Assembly: GCF_003610785.1 (NCBI RefSeq)
Contig: NZ_RAQQ01000006.1
Location: 124,001 to 188,000, forward strand
DNA length: 64,000 bases
Reading direction: 5' to 3'
Source of the DNA: Micromonospora globbae
GTDB taxonomy: Bacteria > Actinomycetota > Actinomycetes > Mycobacteriales > Micromonosporaceae
Both the position numbers and the translations under genes were made by a program. This document shows positions 35,972 to 44,847 of the stretch, piece by piece. A model generated the notes under the pieces. It saw nothing but the letters and a program-made list of their open reading frames with translations. It made no database searches and was not told the DNA's origin. The number at the start of each line of letters is the position of its first letter. Positions within the stretch are counted from its first letter, which is position 1.

Positions 35972-36030
35972 GATCGGCCGGGCGGCCCCGGCCCGCGGCG
36001 TGCCGCGCCACCCGCCGGGCAGGCTCGCCA

Positions 36031-36058
36031 CCCGCCGCCCGCCGCCCGCCGCCCGCCG
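36031..36058. repeat. Heptanucleotide tandem repeat
   Basis: Four units of CCCGCCG in a very GC-rich 70-bp stretch just before the phosphoribosyltransferase gene. Low-complexity run that could slip. Confidence 0.8.
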
Positions 36059-36108
36059 GCCGCCGGCCTGCCCGCCGCTCACCGGCGCGCCTGCCGCAGG
36101 ATGGGTGG

Positions 36109-36660
36109 ATGCCCGCTGAGCTGAGGGACCGTCTCGTCGCGCTGTTCCGGTGGATCGATCCCGGCCCCGGTTCCACCCACCTCGTGAGCGACGTGTCCGG
36201 CTGGTGGCGGGACCCGGGCGTGCTGGCGGCCCTCGGTCCGGCCCTCGTGGGCCCGTACCGCGCCGCCCGGCCCACCGTGGTGCTCGCCCCCGCGGTCACC
36301 GGTCTGCTGGTCGGCCCGCTCGCCGCGACCGCGCTCGGGGTCGGCTTCGTACCGGCGCACAAGCCGGGCGACGGGCGGCTGCCGGCGGGCCCGCTGACCT
36401 GGGCGCAGAGCCCGCCGGACTTCCGCGGTCGCCGGGTCGACCTGGCCGTGCGGGAACGGCACCTCGGCCCCGGCGACCGGGTGCTCGTGGTGGACGACTG
36501 GGTGGCGACCGGCGCCCAGGTCCGCGCGCTCTACGACATCTGCGCCGCCCGCGGCGCCGAACCGGTCGGCACCGCTGCCGTCGCCGTGGACTGCTCGCCC
36601 GAGACCGCCGCCGAACTGCGGATCCGCGGGCTCGTGTCGGGAACCGACCTGCACGGTTGA
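36109..36660 (+). CDS. Phosphoribosyltransferase family protein
   Basis: 183 residues of the type I PRTase fold. The PRPP-binding loop is VLVVDDWVATGAQ near 125-137, preceded by the hydrophobic strand pair and followed by helix QVRALYDICAARGAEPVGTA. It resembles adenine phosphoribosyltransferase in length, but the hood region differs. Substrate unknown; probably nucleobase salvage. It lies 33 bp upstream of a questin-oxidase-like gene on the same strand. Confidence 0.8.
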   Translation: MPAELRDRLVALFRWIDPGPGSTHLVSDVSGWWRDPGVLAALGPALVGPYRAARPTVVLAPAVTGLLVGPLAATALGVGFVPAHKPGDGRLPAGPLTWAQSPPDFRGRRVDLAVRERHLGPGDRVLVVDDWVATGAQVRALYDICAARGAEPVGTAAVAVDCSPETAAELRIRGLVSGTDLHG

Positions 36661-36693
36661 CTTCAACCATGCTTCAGATTCGAGGATCGACGC

Positions 36694-37767
36694 ATGAGCG
36701 ACGGGATCCTCGACGAGGCGTACGAGCGACTGCACCGCACCGGCCCGGAGTACCGGGGCTGGCTGTCCAACCACGGCCCGATGGCGGCGGAGGCGCTCGC
36801 CCGGCGCGGCCACGACCAGGGGCTCCACCGGTGGCTGGACGCGTACGTCACCCGACTCGACGAGCTGCCGCGCGGCCTGCGCCCGATCGACGACTGGCGC
36901 GGCGCGCTCGGCGACCCGAAGCGGGCCGGTGACTGGCTCGCGTACTTCGACCGGGAACTGCGCGAGCGGCCCTGGCGGGAGGTGCTCGGCACCTGGTGGC
37001 CGCGGCTGCTGCCGGGCATCGCCGCCGGGGCCACCCACGGCGTCATCCGGGTCGGCCACGCCGTCCGGGCGCTGCTGGAGAACGACCGGAGCGTCCCCCG
37101 GCGCGTCGAACTCGGCCAGGCCCTCGGCTACTGGGCGGCCCGCTGGCAGCCGGTGCCGGGCGCCGACCGAGTCCTCCCCACCGGCGGTGCGGTGACCGTC
37201 GCCGGGAACCCGACCGACCCCGAGGCGGACGACGGACCCGACGTCGAGGCAGCGCTGGCCGGGCTGCCCCGGATCCCGGACCGCGAGGGCGGCATCCGGG
37301 AACGGCTGGGCCGCCTGCCCGCCCTCGACGGGTGGCCGGAGGCGCTCGCGGCGCTGCGCCCGGCACGTACGCCCGCCCAGGCGGAGGCGGGACTCACCGC
37401 GCTCGCGCACCAGGCAGCGCTGGGCTACCTGCGGTTCGGGCACGCCGAGCCGGTCATGCTGGTGCACGCCGTCACCGCCCCGACCGCGGTCCTGCGTACG
37501 CTCCCGGTGCTCGACCCGGCGCTGTGGGCGCCGAGCCTCGCGGCGGCCTGGTCCGCGACGGCCGCCGTGACCTCGGTGTACGCCCCGCCGAGGCCCGCCG
37601 CCGCGCCGGCCGTCGCGGCCATGACTCCGGCGGAGGTCTTCGCCCGGGCGGCGCGGCACGGCGACGCGCACGTGGTGAAGCTGGCCGACGCCGTCCTGGA
37701 CGCCCACGACGCCACCGGTGACCGGCGGGTGCTCGACGCCGCCGGCTACGCCGCTCAGATGATCTGA
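36694..37767 (+). CDS. Questin oxidase-like protein (DUF4243)
   Basis: 357 residues. Matches the family by GPEYRGWLSNHGPMAAEALA near residue 15-35, GIAAGATHGVIRVGHAVRAL near 110, LVHAVTAPTAVLRTLPVL near 250 and HGDAHVVKLADAVLDAH near 325; several histidines are conserved. Fungal relatives open anthraquinone rings in Baeyer-Villiger fashion; the bacterial substrate is unknown. Overlaps the convergent hydrolase gene by 13 bp. Confidence 0.8.
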   Translation: MSDGILDEAYERLHRTGPEYRGWLSNHGPMAAEALARRGHDQGLHRWLDAYVTRLDELPRGLRPIDDWRGALGDPKRAGDWLAYFDRELRERPWREVLGTWWPRLLPGIAAGATHGVIRVGHAVRALLENDRSVPRRVELGQALGYWAARWQPVPGADRVLPTGGAVTVAGNPTDPEADDGPDVEAALAGLPRIPDREGGIRERLGRLPALDGWPEALAALRPARTPAQAEAGLTALAHQAALGYLRFGHAEPVMLVHAVTAPTAVLRTLPVLDPALWAPSLAAAWSATAAVTSVYAPPRPAAAPAVAAMTPAEVFARAARHGDAHVVKLADAVLDAHDATGDRRVLDAAGYAAQMI

Positions 37768-38276
37768 ACGAACTCCTCGACGGCGGTGGAGACGCGGCCC
37801 AGGGCCTCGGCCGAGCGGACCAGCGGCCCCGGCAGCATGAGGGAGTGGTCGGCCTCCGGGATCTCCACGACGTGCGGGGTGAGCCGGCGGGCCACCCCGC
37901 TGTCCCAGGAGGGGTCGGCGGTGCCGCCCACCAGCAGGTACGGCGCGGTGGCCCGTTCCAGCGCGGTCACCACCTCGGGCAGGTGCAGCAACGGCGTGAG
38001 CCAGATCGCCGGCAGCCGCCGGTCGGCGGCGAGCGGTGCCGCGAAGCTGCCCAGCGACTTGCCGACCAGCAGGTCGGTCGGCGCGGCCAGGGCGGGGAGC
38101 ACCTGCTCGACCACCCACGCGCCGCTCCGGTCGTGGCCGAGCCCGGGCGGCACCTGCCAGACGATCTCGTGCAGCTCGAAGCCCGCCCGGGTCAGCGACT
38201 CGCCGGCGTACGCGAAGAGCGGCGCCCGGGTGTCGTACCCCCGACCAGGAATGAGCACCGCACGCCGGTCCGCCAT
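37755..38276 (-). CDS. Small alpha/beta hydrolase
   Basis: 173 residues, short for the fold. The strand-turn LLVGKSLGSFAAPLAADR has the nucleophile elbow GKSLGS. The acid is in YLLVGGTADPSWD, and the histidine in EIPEADHSLMLPG. N-terminal RAVLIPGRGYDTRAPLFAYA resembles dienelactone hydrolase-like proteins. ATG set by GGGAGG. The substrate cannot be deduced. Confidence 0.8.
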   Translation of the reverse strand: MADRRAVLIPGRGYDTRAPLFAYAGESLTRAGFELHEIVWQVPPGLGHDRSGAWVVEQVLPALAAPTDLLVGKSLGSFAAPLAADRRLPAIWLTPLLHLPEVVTALERATAPYLLVGGTADPSWDSGVARRLTPHVVEIPEADHSLMLPGPLVRSAEALGRVSTAVEEFVQII

Positions 38277-38396
38277 GATCGCCTCCCGAGGTCCCCTCCG
38301 ACTACCGCTGCGGCCACCGTAACGCCGGCGGGCGCAACCGTGGGGGCGGACGAAAAGCGGCGGCGGGGTTCCGGGCTCTCGCCTAGCCTCGGCAGG

Positions 38397-38813
38397 ATGT
38401 GGCCACGGATCGGCGGACTGCGCACCCTCGCCCTCGGCACCCCCGGTGAGCTGCGGCGCACCCTCAACGGCCTGGTGCTCGCCGGGGCGAAGACGGCGAC
38501 CGCCGGCCTGCTCAGCGAGTACGCCGAGGAGGGCGAGGATCTGGAGCGGGTCGGCGAGCGGCTGGTCCTCGTGGACGACGACGACCACCTGGTCGGCGTC
38601 GTCGAGGTCACCGGCGTGGAGGTGGTCCGGTTCGCCGACGTGAGCTGGGACTTCGCCCGCTCCGAGGGTGAGGGGGACCGGTCGATCGAGGACTGGCGCT
38701 CCGGCCACGCGGCCTACTGGGCGCGGCTGGGCACCACCGTCACCGACGACACCGACGTGGTCTGCCTGCGCTTCCGGCTCGTCGCCACCGACGACGGCAT
38801 CATCGGCACGTGA
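38397..38813 (+). CDS. ASCH domain protein
   Basis: 138 residues. TPGELRRTLNGLVLAGAKTATAG, split as TPGELRRTLNGLVLAG then AKTATAG, carries the basic RNA-binding-like site of ASCH. VGERLVLVDDDDHLVGVVEV and a C-terminal WRSGHAAYWARLG helix follow. ASCH domains bind RNA or act as hydrolases on modified nucleosides; no specific role is evident. Divergent from the small hydrolase gene by 120 bp. Confidence 0.8.
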   Translation: MWPRIGGLRTLALGTPGELRRTLNGLVLAGAKTATAGLLSEYAEEGEDLERVGERLVLVDDDDHLVGVVEVTGVEVVRFADVSWDFARSEGEGDRSIEDWRSGHAAYWARLGTTVTDDTDVVCLRFRLVATDDGIIGT

Positions 38814-38873
38814 GCACGACCGGGCCGTGAGCAGGGTCGCGCCGTGACCGGCGGCCCAGCCGTGACCGGCGGC

Positions 38874-39752
38874 TCAGCCGCGCAGCTCGGGCAGGAGCCG
38901 GGTGGCCACGTCCGCCAGGACCTCCTCGTCACCGGCGTACCAGCTGCTGGCCCGCGGCCAGTGCGTGACCACGTCGGTGAACCCGAGGTCGGCCGCGCGC
39001 CCCACCTGGTCGGCGAAGAACTGGGCGCTGGTCAGCGAGAAGACCGGAGCCGCGTCCAGCGAGAGGTAGCGGTCCAGGGTGGCCGGATCCCGGCCGGTCT
39101 CGGCGAGCGTCCGGTCGAGCCGGGCCGTGACCTCGGCGACCCCGGACCACCAGCTCTCCAGGTCGTCGCCGCCGGTGCCGGTGGTGACCCAGCCCTGCCC
39201 GAACCGGGCCACGAGCCGCAACGAGCGGGGCCCGTTCGCGGCCACCACGAACGGCACGCGGGGCGTCTGGACGCAACCCGGGTTGTTGCGGGCGTCGACG
39301 GCGGTGAACCACTCGCCGCGCCAGGTCGTGCCGTCCTCCCGCAGCACCAGGTCGAGCAGCTCGACGAACTCCGCGAACCGGTCCACCCGCTGCCGCGGGG
39401 GCAGCGTCTCCCCGCCGAGCACCGCGGCGTCGAAGCCGATCCCGCCGGCACCGACCCCGAGCAGCGTACGGCCGCCGGAGACGTCGTCGAGCGCGGTGAT
39501 CTGCCGCGCGAAGGCGGCCGGGTGCCGGAAGTTGGGTGAGGCGACGAGCGTGCCGAGCCGGATCCGCGAGGTCACCGTCGCGGCGGCGGTGAGCGTGGTC
39601 ATCGAGTCGAACCAGGGACCGTCGACCAGGTCACGCCAGCCCAGGTGGTCGTACGTCCACGCGTGGTCGAAGCCCCACTCCTCCGCCTGCCGCCACCGTC
39701 GCTGCGACTGCGCCCAGCGCTGGTCGGGGAGGATCACGATGCCGATACGCAT
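38874..39752 (-). CDS. LLM-class F420-dependent oxidoreductase
   Basis: 292 residues, TIM-barrel of the luciferase-like family. Motifs: MRIGIVILPDQRWAQSQRRW, AWTYDHLGWRD near 30, RIRLGTLVASPNFRHPAAFA near 65, and GRTLLGVGAGGIGFDAAVLG near 95. In this lineage such enzymes usually use F420H2. Substrate unknown. A direct repeat of CCGTGACCGGCGGC (about 38842 and 38860) lies near its stop. Confidence 0.85.
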   Translation of the reverse strand: MRIGIVILPDQRWAQSQRRWRQAEEWGFDHAWTYDHLGWRDLVDGPWFDSMTTLTAAATVTSRIRLGTLVASPNFRHPAAFARQITALDDVSGGRTLLGVGAGGIGFDAAVLGGETLPPRQRVDRFAEFVELLDLVLREDGTTWRGEWFTAVDARNNPGCVQTPRVPFVVAANGPRSLRLVARFGQGWVTTGTGGDDLESWWSGVAEVTARLDRTLAETGRDPATLDRYLSLDAAPVFSLTSAQFFADQVGRAADLGFTDVVTHWPRASSWYAGDEEVLADVATRLLPELRG

Positions 39753-39787
39753 GATCGCAGCCTAGCCGCGCGGTCCGACACGCCTTG

Positions 39788-39812
39788 CCATATATCGATC
39801 ATCAATATATGG
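39788..39812. promoter_or_regulatory. PadR-type operator upstream of padR gene
   Basis: Perfect inverted repeat CCATATAT-N9-ATATATGG. It is very AT-rich against its surroundings and ends eight bases before the GTG start at 39820, so it must overlap the promoter or start point. Likely autoregulation by the encoded PadR. Confidence 0.7.
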
Positions 39813-39819
39813 TCCGGCC

Positions 39820-40149
39820 GTGGCATCGATGCGCGAGCCGACGTTCCTCATCCTCACCGCGCTCGCCGGTGGGCCGCGGCACGGCTACGGCATCATCGGA
39901 GAGGTCAACGCGCTCTCCGCGGGCCGCGTCGCCCTGCTGCCCGGCACCCTCTACACCGCGCTGGACCGCCTGGTCGCACAGGGCCACGTCGCCCACGACC
40001 GGGACGAGCACGTCGACGGGCGGCTCCGCCGCTACTACCGGCTCACCCCGCGCGGTCAGCAGGCGCTCGAGACGGAGACCGCCCGGCTGCGCCAGCTCGC
40101 CACCGCCGCCGAGACGCGGCTGCGTGCCCTCCGCCCGCGTACCGCCTGA
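39820..40149 (+). CDS. PadR-family transcriptional regulator
   Basis: 109 residues. Winged helix: REPTFLILTALAGGPRHGYG, GEVNALSAGRVALLPGTLYT, then ALDRLVAQGHVAHDRDEHVD and RRYYRLTPRGQQALETE. A short helical C-terminus dimerises. It belongs to the short PadR-s2 group. The start is GTG 39820 or ATG 39829; no ribosome site precedes either, so a leaderless mRNA is likely. Likely controls itself and the following membrane protein gene (15 bp gap). Confidence 0.88.
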   Translation: MASMREPTFLILTALAGGPRHGYGIIGEVNALSAGRVALLPGTLYTALDRLVAQGHVAHDRDEHVDGRLRRYYRLTPRGQQALETETARLRQLATAAETRLRALRPRTA

Positions 40150-40164
40150 CCCGAAGGGACGGCC

Positions 40165-41271
40165 ATGCCGCCGACCGGCGACCCCCTCGCCCGCCGCTAC
40201 CGGCGGCTGCTGATCGGCTATCCCCGCGACTGGCGTCGGGCCCGCGCCGACGAGGTGGTGGCGGTGCTCCTCGACACGGCCACGCCCGGCCGGACCCGCC
40301 CGACGACCCGCGAGGCGGTCAACCTGCTCCGGCACGGCCTCCGCGCCCGGCTGGGCCGCCCCGCCAGCCGTACCGTCGTGGCCTGGGCGACCCTCGCGGC
40401 CGTGATCTGCGGTCTCTTCACCGCGGCGCTCGCCACCTGGGCCGCCTGGCACACCGCGCGGCCCCTGCCCGACCGGGCGGCCGCCAGGGCGGTCGTCGCC
40501 GAGGTCCTACCGGGACACGAGGTCGGCGGCATCGATCCCGCCGCCGCGCTGTTCACCTTCTACAGCCAGCCGTTGCGGGCCCGGAACCTCGATTCCCTGC
40601 TGCTCGGGGACGGCGGCGAGTACCAGCAGGCGTCGGTCACGGTCGCGGTGACGAGCGCGCCGACCCAGCGGCAGGAGGTGCTGGCGCTCGCCCGACGCCG
40701 GCTCGACGAGACGGGTTGGCGGACCTACCCGACGCACGTACGCCCCGACGTGACCTGCCGTGTCGACGGCTGCACGCCGACCGGCGCGGTGACGGAGATC
40801 GTCACGGCCCGCCGCGGTGACACCGCGCTGACGCTGACCGTGGCGCCCCGGCCGTCGATCGACGACACGTACGTCACGGTGGGGCTGTCCCGCGCGACCC
40901 CGACGGCCGTGCCGTTCGCGGCGGTGGCCGGTGGGCTGCTCGGTGCCGCCGCCGGCTGGCTGCTCTTCGGTTGGGTGAGCCGCCGCACCGAGCGACCGCA
41001 CCCCGCCGCGGGCACCGTCACCGTCCTGTACGCGGCCACCATGCTGCTCTGGTGGGCGCCGGTGCTGCTGGCCGCCCCGTCGCTGTTCCGGCACCACCTC
41101 GGGGAGCCGCACCCGGTGTGGCACCCGCTCTGGGAATGGCTCGGGCAGCCGGCCCTCTCGCTCTTCTTCGTCGTCGGCGCCGGCTGCGCCCTCTGCGGGC
41201 TGGCGCTCGCCGCCCTGCCCCGCCGTGGCCCCCTCCCGTACGCTGCCGACCAGCACGAATTATTGGGGTGA
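40165..41271 (+). CDS. Membrane protein linked to PadR
   Basis: 368 residues. The N-terminal 75 residues are cytoplasmic and rich in Arg (RRYRRLLIGYPRDWRRARAD, a motif often seen in proteins paired with PadR). Then comes one helix (WATLAAVICGLFTAALATWA), an outside loop of about 165 residues with two Cys (VTCRVDGC), and three C-terminal helices. No enzyme motif. RBS AAGGGA before the ATG. Probably a target of the PadR regulator. Confidence 0.75.
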   Translation: MPPTGDPLARRYRRLLIGYPRDWRRARADEVVAVLLDTATPGRTRPTTREAVNLLRHGLRARLGRPASRTVVAWATLAAVICGLFTAALATWAAWHTARPLPDRAAARAVVAEVLPGHEVGGIDPAAALFTFYSQPLRARNLDSLLLGDGGEYQQASVTVAVTSAPTQRQEVLALARRRLDETGWRTYPTHVRPDVTCRVDGCTPTGAVTEIVTARRGDTALTLTVAPRPSIDDTYVTVGLSRATPTAVPFAAVAGGLLGAAAGWLLFGWVSRRTERPHPAAGTVTVLYAATMLLWWAPVLLAAPSLFRHHLGEPHPVWHPLWEWLGQPALSLFFVVGAGCALCGLALAALPRRGPLPYAADQHELLG

Positions 41272-41302
41272 GCCGGGCACGCACCCCCGCTACGGTGGCG
41301 CG

Positions 41303-41800
41303 ATGCCCGATCTCCAGCGGCTCGACGCCCGCCACGCCGCCGCCCTGCTCGACTTCGAGCGGGAGAACCGGGCCTACTTCGCCCGGTTCGTGCCCGACCG
41401 GGGCGACGACTACTTCACCGGGTTCGCCGACCGCCTCGCCGAACTGCTCGCCGACCAGGCCGCCGGCCTGCTCCACTTCCACGTCCTCGTGGACGACGAC
41501 GGGACCGTGCTGGGACGGTTCAACCTCGTGGACGTCCAGGACGGCGGCGCCGAGCTGGGCTACCGGGTGGCCGAGCGGGCGACCGGGCGCGGTGTGGCCA
41601 CCGACGGGGTACGCCGCGTCTGCGCGCTTGCCCTCGACACGTACGGGCTGCGCCGGCTGTACGCGTCGGCCACGCGGGACAACGCCGCCTCGCTCGCCGT
41701 GCTCCGGCGTACCGGATTCGTCCCGGTCGGCGAGGTCATGCTCCACCGTCCCGGGATCAGACACGTCCTCGACCTGACCGCCCCGAAGCCGTCGGTCTGA
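41303..41800 (+). CDS. GNAT-family N-acetyltransferase
   Basis: 165 residues. RimJ/RimL-like GNAT: VLGRFNLVDVQDGGAELGYR near 70, RATGRGVATDGVRRVCALAL (acetyl-CoA-binding V-x-x-R/Q-G-x-G/A turn) near 97, and LYASATRDNAASLAVLRRTG near 125. Acetylates a protein N-terminus or small amine; substrate unknown. Start ATG at 41303. Confidence 0.88.
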   Translation: MPDLQRLDARHAAALLDFERENRAYFARFVPDRGDDYFTGFADRLAELLADQAAGLLHFHVLVDDDGTVLGRFNLVDVQDGGAELGYRVAERATGRGVATDGVRRVCALALDTYGLRRLYASATRDNAASLAVLRRTGFVPVGEVMLHRPGIRHVLDLTAPKPSV

Positions 41801-41808
41801 CGACGCGT

Positions 41809-42363
41809 TCACCGCCGCGCGCGTTGCTTGTGCTTCGAGCGGGCGGTGAAGCGGGGACCGCCCGGGGCCCGGACCGCGGTCCGACGGCGCGGAGCGCGTC
41901 GGGGAAGCCAGCGGCGGAACGGGATGCGGGACAGCGTCACGAGCAGCCCCAGCAGCAGCATCACGAACCCGCCCGCACCCAGCACGCCCTGCACACGACC
42001 CCGATGGCCGGAAAGCTGCCCGAAATCCGTCACGAAGTCGCGCGGGTCGGCGGGGTTCACCCAGATCGGCACCTCGTCGCCGTACGACCGGCACACCTCG
42101 ACGCACGGGACCTCCTGCTCGTACGTCCGGCCGCCGATCTCGTACCGGAAGTACATCGTGGTGTTGTGCCGCTTCGTCACCCGGTCGTAGATGATCGCTC
42201 GCGTCGGCTCGCCGCCGGCCCGAAGCTCGGCGGTCCAGTCATCGAGCGCGTTCTGCGTGTGGATGGGCAGCCAGAGCAGCAGACCGCCGACACCCGCCAG
42301 CAGCAGACCGCCGACGGCCTGCCGGACGGGGGTGTCGAGCAGCCTGGTGAGTGCAGAGCGCAT
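41809..42363 (-). CDS. DUF3592-type two-helix membrane protein
   Basis: 184 residues. Helix 1 is GGLLLAGVGGLLLWLP. An outside domain of about 75 residues has RAIIYDRVTKRHNTTMYFRY and the paired Cys of VPCVEVC, followed by VPIWVNPADPRDFVTDFGQL. Helix 2 is GFVMLLLGLLVTLSRIP, and the tail is very basic. Domain organisation is that of DUF3592 proteins. Start ATG 42363 is chosen by the transition into the first helix; 42390 is an alternative. Confidence 0.72.
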   Translation of the reverse strand: MRSALTRLLDTPVRQAVGGLLLAGVGGLLLWLPIHTQNALDDWTAELRAGGEPTRAIIYDRVTKRHNTTMYFRYEIGGRTYEQEVPCVEVCRSYGDEVPIWVNPADPRDFVTDFGQLSGHRGRVQGVLGAGGFVMLLLGLLVTLSRIPFRRWLPRRAPRRRTAVRAPGGPRFTARSKHKQRARR

Positions 42364-42484
42364 CCGGTCATCGTGCCGACCCGCCGCCACCCCGGCCGCC
42401 GCTACGCGGACCCGCCGGCCGCCGGTCCGGTAACCGGCGACCTGCCGCTCCGTCGCTCGGGCGCGGTCCGGGTCGCTCCCGCGC

Positions 42485-43276
42485 TCACCCGAGGAACTTC
42501 GCCAGGATGCCCGCCAACGCCGCCGGCCGTTGCAGCACCGCGTGGTCCTCGCCGGCCATCACCACCAGTTCGGCGTCCGGTGCCGTCTCGGCCACCGCCC
42601 TCGTCGCCGCCGCCAGGCCCGGCGCGGTCCGGTCGCCGTAGACGGCCAGCACCGGAACGGCGACGCCGGCGATCCGGTCGCGCGGCAGCAGCTGCCAGGG
42701 CGTGCTGACCAGCACGTCGTACGGCAGGCTCGGCGCCTTGTCGACCAGGAACGACCATCCCTCGCCGGCCCTCATCCCGGCGATCGCCTCGGTCGGGACA
42801 CCGACCACCTCGCCGAGGAACAACTCCACCGCACCGTCGTCGTCACCGGCCGCGACGAGCGCCCGGAGCCGGTCGTAGACGTCGGCCGGTGGCCTCGGCA
42901 GGCTCTCGTCGGCGCAGTACGACGGCTCGTAGACCGCTACCCGATCGATCGGGAGGCCCCGCATGGCCCCCTCCAGCACCAGCACGGCACCGGACGAGTG
43001 GCCGAAGACCGACGCCCGCCCGCCGACGTGCCGGATGACCGCGGCCAGGTCGTCGACCTCGTTGGCGACCAGATAGTCGTCGGCCCTGTCATCGCTGGCT
43101 CCCCGCCGGCGCCGGTCGTAGGTGACCACGGTGAACCCGGACGCGAGTTCGGCACCGAGCGCCGCCACGGTCGAGCGGTCGTTGAAGGCGCCGCCCACGA
43201 GGATGACCGGCGCGCCCTGGCCGCTCGTGTCGACGGCGAGGGCGGTGCCGTCCCGGGAAACGACGGTCTCGGTCAT
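42485..43276 (-). CDS. Alpha/beta hydrolase
   Basis: 263 residues. Oxyanion-hole region VILVGGAFNDRST, nucleophile elbow ASVFGHSSGAVLVLEG with Ser near 95, acid in VPVLAVYGDRTAPG and histidine in VVMAGEDHAVLQRPAALA. Belongs to the large esterase/haloperoxidase-like group. A remnant of a VOC-domain gene lies just upstream of its start on the same strand. Confidence 0.87.
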   Translation of the reverse strand: MTETVVSRDGTALAVDTSGQGAPVILVGGAFNDRSTVAALGAELASGFTVVTYDRRRRGASDDRADDYLVANEVDDLAAVIRHVGGRASVFGHSSGAVLVLEGAMRGLPIDRVAVYEPSYCADESLPRPPADVYDRLRALVAAGDDDGAVELFLGEVVGVPTEAIAGMRAGEGWSFLVDKAPSLPYDVLVSTPWQLLPRDRIAGVAVPVLAVYGDRTAPGLAAATRAVAETAPDAELVVMAGEDHAVLQRPAALAGILAKFLG

Positions 43277-43340
43277 GTCTCAGCCTCTCGCGTCCTCGGG
43301 GATCGGTGGGACAGCGGCGGATAATCCGCGCGCAGCCACC

Positions 43341-43493
43341 CTAGACAACGGCGGTACGCCGTCGCAGCCCGCGCGCCCACGCCGGGTCGTCAGGCCTGGC
43401 CGACGACGACTCCCGGATCGCGCTGACGCGCGGGCAGACGCAGAACTCGTTGCCGTCGGGATCGGCGAGGACCACCCCACCGTGTCTACCCGC
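43341..43493 (-). pseudogene. C-terminal remnant of a VOC (glyoxalase-like) protein
   Basis: A 50-codon open stretch without start codon, directly in frame after the TAG of ltrA. It contains GGVVLADPDGNEFCVCPR, the typical last beta-strand segment of glyoxalase/bleomycin-resistance VOC proteins with the metal Glu, then a short tail and TAG. The first 80-100 residues are gone, apparently replaced when the ltrA gene was joined here. Confidence 0.7.
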
Positions 43494-44714
43494 CTAGGCG
43501 GAGGGGGACGGGACCTCCAGTGGGCGGCCGGCGGCGTGTCGCGCGTCCGCGACGGCGACGCCGAGCAGCACGACGGCGGCGACGATGGCCGCGAGCAGCG
43601 GCGGCCCGAAGGCCAGCGGCGGCGCCAGCAGGACCAGCGCGCCGATGGCCACGAACCGGCGTACCGCGAGCCGGTTGAAGACGGCCCGTTCGAGCCGGAT
43701 GCGGCCGAGCATGAAGATCGCCGGACCGCCGAGGATCGCGAGGAGCCAGGCCGGCTGGGTGCGCCCGCCCGGATGGGCCAGCACGATCTCCGCCCCCGCC
43801 GCGATGGCGACGATGCCGAGCACCATGAGTACGTGGGCGGAGCCGATGTTCCGGCCGAGCGTCGCCCGGTTCGACGACATGCCGACGGCCTGGGCCAGCA
43901 CCTGACCGGCGCGGTAGAAGTAGATCCGCCACAGCAGCACGGACGACAGGAACGTGATCACCAGGGCGGTCGTGGCGGCGATCGTGGCGGGGTGGGCGGT
44001 GTAGGTGAGGCCGATCGACAGCACTGTCTCGCCGAGCGCGATCAGCAACAGCTGCTGGTACCGCCCGGGCAGATGTGCCGTGTCGGCCATCGCCCACGCG
44101 CTGGTGGGCACCCGGCGCATGCCGGGTACCGGCCAGCTGAACCGCGCGACGACCAAGTCGACGGTGATGGCGACCGACCACAGTGCCACCCGGTACGCGT
44201 CCCGCTCCGCCGCGCCCCAGAGCCAGAAGACCGCCGAGGCGGTGGACCAGATCGCCCGGCGGGTGTAGAGCGCCCGGATCGCCCCGTGCTCCCGCAGCAT
44301 CGTCCGGAGCAGCAGCGGGCGCCCGATGTGCAGCAGCACGTACGGAACGGCGAAGGCGCCGCCGCGCGCGACGAACGCGTACGGTAGCGACGTCGTCATG
44401 ATCAGCAGGCCGAACGCGCTCGCCAGGACCAGCAGTTGGATCCAGCGGTTGCGGAAGTCGAACCGGCTCGTGATGTGTGCGGTGGTCGTCCACAGCCAGA
44501 GCAGCGGCAGGGCCAGGACGACCGTGTACAGCAGCGACAGCCAGCGCAGACGCACGTTCTCGGAGAGGAGGTCCGGCACCACCCGGCTGACGACCCCGAT
44601 CAGGGCGAAGACCAGCGCCAGGTCGAAGAACAGCTCCAGGAAGTTGGCCTGCCGGGTGTCCTCGTTACCGCGCAGGATGCCGCCCGCCTGTGCCGCCTCC
44701 GATGGTCGCCCCAC
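43494..44714 (-). CDS. Low-temperature-requirement protein A family (LtrA)
   Basis: 406 residues, about 11 membrane helices. The N-terminal FLELFFDLALVFAL and the segment LIALGETVLSIG are the conserved LtrA signatures. Function in bacteria is unclear; the name comes from Listeria cold-growth mutants. GTG start at 44714. Its stop is followed in frame by the VOC remnant, and the last codons (PLEVPSPSA) may come from the junction. Confidence 0.88.
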   Translation of the reverse strand: MGRPSEAAQAGGILRGNEDTRQANFLELFFDLALVFALIGVVSRVVPDLLSENVRLRWLSLLYTVVLALPLLWLWTTTAHITSRFDFRNRWIQLLVLASAFGLLIMTTSLPYAFVARGGAFAVPYVLLHIGRPLLLRTMLREHGAIRALYTRRAIWSTASAVFWLWGAAERDAYRVALWSVAITVDLVVARFSWPVPGMRRVPTSAWAMADTAHLPGRYQQLLLIALGETVLSIGLTYTAHPATIAATTALVITFLSSVLLWRIYFYRAGQVLAQAVGMSSNRATLGRNIGSAHVLMVLGIVAIAAGAEIVLAHPGGRTQPAWLLAILGGPAIFMLGRIRLERAVFNRLAVRRFVAIGALVLLAPPLAFGPPLLAAIVAAVVLLGVAVADARHAAGRPLEVPSPSA

Positions 44715-44847
44715 CCGCCCATGGTCGCCGGGGCCCTTCCCTCCCGCCGCCGATTCGCCTGTTTCACGGGGATCGGGTGGCTCGAGGCCGGCGACGTCGA
44801 CGGGCCCGGGGCGGGTCGGCGAACAACCGATCTATGATCATGGAGGC

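Noticed and set aside
35842..36000. c-di-AMP riboswitch ahead of the RlpA-like gene
   Set aside because: RlpA-type genes often have one, but the core motifs (for example GTGAATCC, CGTCAGCTAACC) are absent here.
36031..36058. Possible CRISPR or other array
   Set aside because: It is a simple CCCGCCG heptamer run without spacers; no CRISPR-like array is present anywhere in the window.
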